The notes under the pieces were generated by a model that was given only the letters and a program-made list of their open reading frames with translations, did not search any database and was not told where the DNA came from. A DNA stretch of 64,000 bases from Corylus avellana (lineage: Eukaryota; Streptophyta; Magnoliopsida; Fagales; Betulaceae), in the NCBI RefSeq assembly GCF_901000735.1, contig NC_081541.1, positions 26,185,420-26,249,419 on the forward strand, read 5' to 3'. Every line of letters starts with the position of its first letter. The first letter of the stretch is position 1. Below are positions 57,976-64,000 of this stretch, piece after piece. Both the position numbers and the translations under genes were made by a program.

Positions 57976-60346
57976 GTGTAGCATTCATCAACATAGTCCT
58001 CCGGATTCCCACAATCATAGAGTACAGCAGCAAATGCATGGGGACAGGGGATTCCAGTGATTTCCCATTGCCTGCAACCACATCGTCTTCTACGTAGGTC
58101 TACCACATACTGTTTGTTGCTGGGAGCAGAAACCTCAAACATTCCATCACCAGCATAGGTTGCAATGCAGTCCATTGCATCCAAACCAATTGCCTCCAAT
58201 TTTTGCACAATCCTAGGGCACAACCTCCCTGTCAACTTCGCAATCCCTTCCCTCTTAGCCTGATATCTCCTCAACAGCTTTTTTCTTATCATTTCCAACA
58301 TTGTCAAAATAGGCTTGTCACGAGCCTTGAGGATGTATGAGTTGAAACACTCGCAAATATTGTTCACCAGCAACTCACACCATGGAGCTTCATTAAACCA
58401 AGCTCGAGACCACCCACTGGGGTCAAGCTTGTTCAAGTAATCGTATGCATCCTTACTAAGTTTCTTCAATTCTTCCATATGAGTTGTAAACTCATGTTCA
58501 GTGTATGCGGTTGCTGCAGCCCATAACTGCTCTTTCAATGCCAATCCTTTATGGCCCTCCAAGTCTCTGAAGTTGGCATACAGATGCCTAACACAAATTC
58601 GATGATCCGCCGTTGGAAGCACAGACTCTAAAGCTGGCATCAGACCCTGCACAACAATTTAATAATGCATGAAAAAATGACCAAAATAATACAATTAATT
58701 AACAAATTTGTTTAAGTGTGATTTGAAAATTATGAGCAAAAATTAAATGTAACATAACTTACCTTTTGTCTATCCGAAATAAATGTAGGTCTGCAGCCCC
58801 TTTCATGCACTCCAAGATCGGACACTAGGGTTTCCAAAAACCATGTCCAAGAGTCCTTGGTCTCAGCTTCGACAACAGCAAATGCGATTGGGTACATATT
58901 ATTATTCCCATCCCTTCCAACTGCAGCTAACAATTGTCCCTTGAAAGGCCCTTTCAGGAAGCATCCATCCACCCCTATGACAGGCCTACAACCATCAAGA
59001 AACCCCTTCTTCATTGCAGCAAGAGAAAAATACAATCTTCCAAACTTTGGAAGCACATTTGGGTTTGGCCTGTCAACCTTCATCATCATACAACTTCCCC
59101 TATTCGTTTGTCTCAATGTCTCGCAATAATCCCACAGGTGACCATATTGGTTTTCAAGCTTCCCGAAGATTTTTTTACATGCCTTGGCCCTAGCCCTGTA
59201 CATCATACTTGGACTCACATCCACTTTCCACTTTTCCTTCACTTCACGTTGTATGACATTCAAGGGCATATTCGGCTGAATTCGGAACTTCTCAATCAAC
59301 TTGTTCGATATCCAAGTTGAGTTCACAATGGAGTTCTTGTATTGCCTACCACACACATGTTTAGGCTGCATAAATCTTATCTGAAATGTTTGTTCATCAG
59401 AAACCTGCCTTGCATATACTCGGTACCGACACTTGTCATCCCTACACACAACAATAGACTTTCTTCTTTCATTCTTTTTGAACCTAATTTTCTTGCCCCT
59501 CAAAAGATTGTACTCTTTAACAGCTTCTCTAAATGTTTGTATGTCTGGGAAAGTTATGTAGAGATGCAGCACTGGGTTAACTAGGTCCATTCGCTGAAAT
59601 TCGGGTGTTTTTGTAGATGTCCCTTCAGCTTCCTCATCACTATGGGGTGGTGACTCCAATATGTCACTTCTAGCCAATTCAGAGTTTGTGTCATCATCAT
59701 CTACTTCTTCAAATTTTTTATTTTTCTTACGCCTACTTTCGGACCTAATAGAAGCATCAGTTCTGCGGGCCTCACCATGGTTCCCATCTTCTTCATCACC
59801 TGTTTCTTCCTCCTCACCCTCATTGTCATAACCACCATCACCATCACCAACGGTTCCAGCTTCACTAGTTCCTGCTCCGGTTGCTCCAGTTCCAGTATCG
59901 CCTTCGTCAACATCTACATCAAATAAATCCTCGTCATCACTGAGTTTGCCTTTCCACCAAGGGTCATTGTAATCAACCCTTCCCTCCCCTTCATCGTCAT
60001 CTTCTCCTTCGTAATCCTGAACATCACCCTGACCCTCCCCAAAACACACGACATACAAATGCACAATATATTGCCCTTTATGGCAACCAACCATGAACAA
60101 TACGTCGGCATCAGAGCTGATTAAATGCAAACCCCCCATTAACGTCTTATCAGGTTCTCTGAAGTATATTAGATCCCCTGGCTTGTACCCGTAGTCTTTA
60201 CAAATATCTTCAAGCTCAAAAAAAGACAAGTTGTCAGGATCATACCCTTCACCATGAACAGCAACTTCTCCCCCCACGTAATTGCAACCACAACTTCTGT
60301 CGAATCTACCGCCATACCTAACCTCGAACACTAGATTCAAAGACAT
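57976..60346 (-). CDS. MuDR transposase, apparently intact up to an assembly gap
   Basis: Exon 1 is 60346-58763 and exon 2 starts at 58646 and runs into the gap (GT/AG intron, phase 0). The start MSLNLVFEVRYGG follows a 3' splice site (TTTTTGTAG), implying a 5' UTR intron as in the paralogue at 23.9 kb. Domains: PB1-like N-terminus (residues 1-110), acidic linker (115-250), MuDR DNA-binding domain (about 270-390, with CRDDKCRYRVYARQ), MULE DDE domain with Asp in VIGVDGCFLKG and in TFISDRQKG, helical region, and SWIM finger CGCRQWEITGIPCPHAFAAV. More than 750 residues are open without a stop. It would cut and insert Mutator DNA. Loss of the C-terminus to the gap prevents proof of intactness; domestication (MUSTANG/FAR1-like) seems less likely because the sequence resembles the TIR-bearing copy. 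Confidence 0.88.
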
Positions 60347-61515
60347 CCTACAAAAATAATGAATAAAATGTATGAGAAGCAGCTTTAAATAAGTTTACCA
60401 ATATAATTATTGCTTAAGAATGAAGTAATGCAAATCTAAGCTCAAACCCTAAAAATACATGCAAATATTTTGGAAGCAAGACAACCAGGTGATAATTCAA
60501 ATATTTGTTAGGGTTAGGATTTAGGGTTTAGGTTTCTTAATATTTGAGAGGAATGTGTAGTGTGGTGTCTTGTGTGCACATAACGTAAGTTGGAGTGTCA
60601 CATAAAAAATATGAGTTATAATACTACATTGACTGTTAGAGTAAATGATTTTCAACATTGCATGGAATCTAATTTGATTATGTAGCTGATTACAAATTAA
60701 AGCCAAATCTGTAAAAATATAGACATGCATAATAGAATAGTGAAGCTAGTTAATTACATTAGAAAGAAAAGGAGAAAAAAAAAAAGGAGGAAAGACTGTT
60801 AGAGTAAATAATTTTAACCAATACCTCTAAATCGCACTTATTGAAACCTCTAGTTCAAAAGACCTAAATGGTATAGATAGAAAATAAAAATTTGAATATG
60901 AAAGATTAATTAACAAAAAGGGAAAAAAATTTAATTCAATGACTTACAAAAAGGAACTTTTGATAAATTTGTAGCTAAAAACAAACAAAATATTACATCA
61001 AATCGAGCTAAAGAATAAATAATTGAACAATCAATCTTTGAAATAGAATTAGAAGACAATATTGAAATAATAAAATAAAATGATATTGTTAATTATATTT
61101 ATAAAATCCTTGTTAGCATCGATAAAATGGATCAGTGAAATTAACTATTAAGAATAATGTACTAACAAAACAAGTACATTTAAATTTGATTAGTCAATTG
61201 TCATCTAAAAAAAAACAAGAAAAATGGTTTTTAATAAAAAAAATTTATTATATTATAATTTTAAAATAAAAAATGTTATATTTATAAATTGCATTTTCTA
61301 GGGGAGTAGTGATGCAGTTGCCCACTGCACTTGCCCTGTTTGTAAAGGGGTATCATTTTGCTTATTTATTTTGAAAGCACTTTTCGTTTCTTTTTCTTTT
61401 TTATAAAAAGCAAAAAAATAAAAAATTACTTTGAAAACTGAAGATACACAATATGGTCTGTATTTCACTTCCAAGTCTCACCTAACATGTTTCGTAGTAA
61501 TTTGACAGATTAAGA
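60347..61515. other. AT-rich upstream region of the MuDR gene
   Basis: No coding sequence. GGGTTAGGATTTAGGGTTTAGG at 60511-60530 is a short telomere-like stretch of the kind found in plant promoters. The rest is A/T-rich with A-runs. Confidence 0.4.
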
Positions 61516-61830
61516 ATGGCAACAAATAGTCTCTCAAGCACAATTGTTCTTGAACTTCTTAGAAATGACAATTATGCCAATTGGTGTGCTTGGATGAAAA
61601 ATTATTTGTTGGCTCAAGATCTTTGGTACATTGTCCAATCAACCACGGAACCCCCTAAACCAGAAGATGATGTAGTTGGATTTAAGGCATGGAGAAAGAA
61701 TAATGCTGCAGCTTTACATGCAATTCTAATTTCATGTGAGGTGGACATACTACCGGGGATTAGGAAAATCACTTCCGCCAAAAATGTCTAGGATGAATTG
61801 GCTAGAATGTATGGACCAGGTGATGCTCTC
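61516..61830 (+). pseudogene. DUF4219/Copia-N-like first exon (ankyrin-gene type)
   Basis: MATNSLSSTIVLELLRNDNY, WMKNYLLAQDLWYIVQSTTE and KAWRKNNAAALHAILISCEV are typical of the N-terminal domain shared by Copia gag (DUF4219/UBN2) and certain rosid ankyrin-repeat proteins. A stop replaces Trp after AKNV (61789-61791), with DELARMYGPG continuing in frame to a possible donor at 61821. No ankyrin exon follows on this strand, but a related ankyrin pseudogene lies at 50.6-53.0 kb. It could equally be a Copia gag remnant; no LTRs were seen. Confidence 0.6.
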
Positions 61831-62599
61831 TCTCTCTCTCTCTCAACGTTAGGCTTATTGTTGTAAGATAATTTGGTGGTGGACAAACAAACCGGAAATA
61901 AAAATCAGAAAATATAGAAGCAATTTAATGATAAAACTCAATTTAGACAAACAGTTAGCTAGCATCTCACTGCTTCGGAGGGAGATCTCCAAAGTGGAAG
62001 AAAATTGGGAGTGCAAACTAGAGGACCACTTTTGATATACATGCAAATCAGAAAAAAACATTGGGACCACTTTTGTTCACACGACAACATTATACAATTT
62101 GGGGACCACTTTTGTTCAAACACAAACAACCAAGTTTACTCTCTCTCTTCGCAATAAATCAATATACAATAGAAAACAAAAATTTGTTAACAATAAATCA
62201 ACATCACAGAGTTAGGGATTACCAAATTAAAACCCCCTCAAGAAAACCCCAATTTACGAAAAACCCTAGAACGATACTACACATTTCGGTGGAAATTAAC
62301 GAATCAAATAAGGGCAAAATCTCACCTCGTCGTACACAAAGGCGCAAAGGATGGAGCTTTGGGTTGATCTCGAGTGGCTGTCGGGTACCTGTCGCGTGGC
62401 TGTCGGAGGTGGGTTCTACCAGCAGAGGGTCCCTTTCGGTCGTGAGTCAGCAAGGAGAAAGGGGGCAAAATGACGGAACGCGTGACTGTCGTGTTTGATT
62501 AGTTGTTTTAAGTCTGGTTTGGGTTTGGGTTGGGTTGGGTTGGGTCGGGTCAGCAGGGTCGGGGGCGTGGGTAAGATGGGTTTGGGCGTGGGTCAAGGT
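61831..62599. other. Non-coding stretch
   Basis: (CT)n at 61827-61843, two copies of the phrase GGGACCACTTTTGTTCA (62063 and 62103), and a G/T-rich run GGGTTGGGTTGGGTTGGGT at 62527-62545. The layout suggests the subterminal part of a Mutator-like element ending at 62817, but its other end was not found. Confidence 0.35.
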
Positions 62600-62817
62600 G
62601 TAACCTATTGATGGGGGTATTTTGGGCACTAAATCGCATAAAGTGACCACGTGCGTCGCACGTGGTCACTGTTCCGTCAGTCAAAGCGGGTTTGACTGAC
62701 GGAGTGCCTGAATTGCAAAAAATTGAAACTTTAGGGGGGTGGATTGCAAAAATTGAAACTTTGGAGGCGGAATTGCAAATCGCTGACAACTTTGGGGGGG
62801 TAAACTGTAATTTTCCC
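62600..62817 (-). mobile_element. Mutator-like terminal region
   Basis: The right end reads GTAAACTGTAATTTTCCC, preceded by GGCGGAATTGCAAATCGCTG, TTGCAAAAATTGAAACTTTA and CTGACGGAGTGCC phrases. These resemble the TIRs of the fold-back elements at 8152 and 21737 (AATTGCAAAAA, ACGGAGTGGCC). It may be the 5' end of the element encoding the transposase at 58-60 kb, whose other end would be in or beyond the gap. Confidence 0.45.
62643..62702. repeat. Two adjacent perfect hairpins
   Basis: 62643-62655 and 62657-62669 (GTGACCACGTGCG and its complement) form a 13-bp stem with a one-base centre. 62674-62685 and 62691-62702 (CCGTCAGTCAAA and its complement) form a 12-bp stem with a GCGGG loop. Confidence 0.92.
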
Positions 62818-63910
62818 TATATAAAATGAAATGAGAAAGTAAGAACTTGCAAATTTCGCTTGAGAGCACCAAATTCTTTGTTTTCTATCTCTTCCTTACT
62901 GTTAATGCATGCATCTGCTCTTCTTGCACTTCTATTTATAGTACTTGCGGTTGGTCCCTGTCAATATCAAGCCTGTTTAATATCTCTTCTAATATATATA
63001 TATATATATATATATAAAGAAAAAAAAAAGAAGAAGCAAAAATTAAATCAGTCACCATGCTTTTAGTCATGTAATTATAAATAGCTCATAGAAACTCTAT
63101 GTGGTTAACAATAAATACAACAAGTCACTGCACCTTAACTTTCATCTAAAATTTTAAAGAAAAACTACTAGTGTGAACGTCAACACTGAACCATATTGCA
63201 CATGTGTTATTTACTGATTTTACATTTTTTTTTTTTCCCAAATCACAGCACATCATGCATGCTTTTGCAAAACGGAAGGACCAAAATATCCCTTTCAATT
63301 TCTACATGAGCTTCCTGTAAGGACTTTTCACATAATGAAATAAGATGTCCTTAATTAATTACTAGTAATCGTATTAATTAATTACTAGTAATCGTAAGAG
63401 AGATTTTTTATCACAATTTTCAACTATATATATATATATATGTCTGTGAATTTAAGGTCAAGCAAGTTATCAACATTAAACAAATTAATCATTTTATTTT
63501 TCTATTCTTTGTTTCCCTGTAATTTGGATGATGCATCGATCCCTCACATTAAAGAACATACTAAAATACCTCCAACATGTGTCATGTTTTTATTGGGTAT
63601 AATGTGGCAAAGTGACAAATTTTAAGAAAGTTTTTAAGCAAGTTTCATTGGGTTATTTGATAATATTCTTGAGTCCAAATTGGGTTGAAAAACGCCCTAT
63701 AAAAGATAAGACAGTGAGTCATATGATAATCTAGCCCTCTGTGGACCTTTAATGTGAACCATGCATGCACCCATGCTCACTAGAGAATGGACCAATATAT
63801 GTGAAAAATAGACTTACATCTATTTAGATTTGATTTGTTTTTCTTTTTCTAAGCGATGGAGCTCTCACAATTTAATCGCTTGACAGGGGTTGATAATTCT
63901 TCTTTTTACA

Positions 63911-63948
<38 letters not shown>

Positions 63949-64000
63949 AGAGAGAGAGAGAGAGATATCGGTAACCTAACAAATCCACCCTTTTTATTTC
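62818..64000. other. AT-rich intergenic DNA with microsatellites
   Basis: (TA)n at 62993-63017, 63425-63441 and 63911-63945, the last followed by (GA)n to 63965. A 24-bp tandem pair of TTAATTACTAGTAATCGTA lies at 63352-63398. No gene, element or RNA was recognised. Confidence 0.5.

Noticed and set aside
62860..63066. Small hydrophobic frame that could suggest a secreted peptide
   Set aside because: It ends in a (TA)n-coded Ile/Tyr run, has no conserved motif and no gene structure around it.

Overview
The window reads as nuclear DNA of a flowering plant, most likely a woody rosid. It is AT-rich and holds intron-containing genes with GT/AG junctions, a hevein-type/GH19 chitinase family, ACD6-like ankyrin gene debris, and dense plant transposons (Mutator, CACTA, Copia, Gypsy, L1-type LINE, MITEs). 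The species is not stated and is only inferred.

Genes. The host theme is a decayed tandem array of class I (hevein + GH19) endochitinases on the + strand. Copy B (4805-6321, three exons) is intact and predicts a secreted 328-residue enzyme. Copy A (1846-2497) is a frameshifted, 3'-truncated pseudogene with a Gypsy LTR ending 22 bp before its ATG. Copy C (37576-39001) is complete except for one missing G in exon 2. Smaller remnants are an exon-2 piece at 16191-16258, a signal-peptide/exon-2 scrap at 39392-39512, and promoter copies at about 14745-15209 and 41480-41920. The promoter copy at 14856-15209 is an inverted repeat of about 155 bp per arm. An ACD6/ITN1-like ankyrin gene on the - strand (50604-53000) is broken by a CACTA end and cut off by a Gypsy-type LTR. 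A DUF4219-like first exon of a related gene lies at 61516-61830.

Layout. 1-1823: Gypsy gag and LTR. 1846-6460: chitinases A and B with a 706-bp fold-back element between them. 6761-10164: fold-back elements and a Pack-MULE with a captured host gene fragment. 10290-12263: LINE 3' end split by a MITE. 12.4-15.2 kb: tandem duplications and the chitinase-promoter inverted repeat. 16.3-20.5 kb: CACTA remnant on the - strand. 20552-21538: small Mutator-type element. 21737-29268: full-length MuDR-type element with about 600-bp terminal repeats and a dead transposase. 29.4-31.0 kb: probable LTR. 31505-33032: complete non-autonomous CACTA. 33944-36544: complete gag-only Copia element. 36.5-39.5 kb: chitinases C and D. 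41.9-46.0 kb: LINE on the - strand. 46.0-50.6 kb: non-autonomous Gypsy on the - strand. 50.6-53.0 kb: ankyrin pseudogene. 53.8-56.3 kb: PF04195-type Gypsy ORF. 57.8-62.8 kb: second MuDR transposase, intact as far as the assembly gap, and a Mutator-like end. The remainder is AT-rich with microsatellites.

No tRNA, rRNA, CRISPR array or prokaryotic operon was seen. The clearest functional protein is chitinase B; the clearest intact transposon protein is the - strand MuDR transposase at 58-60 kb. The most unusual structure is the inverted duplication of a chitinase promoter, which could form a hairpin RNA matching sequence upstream of the active gene.
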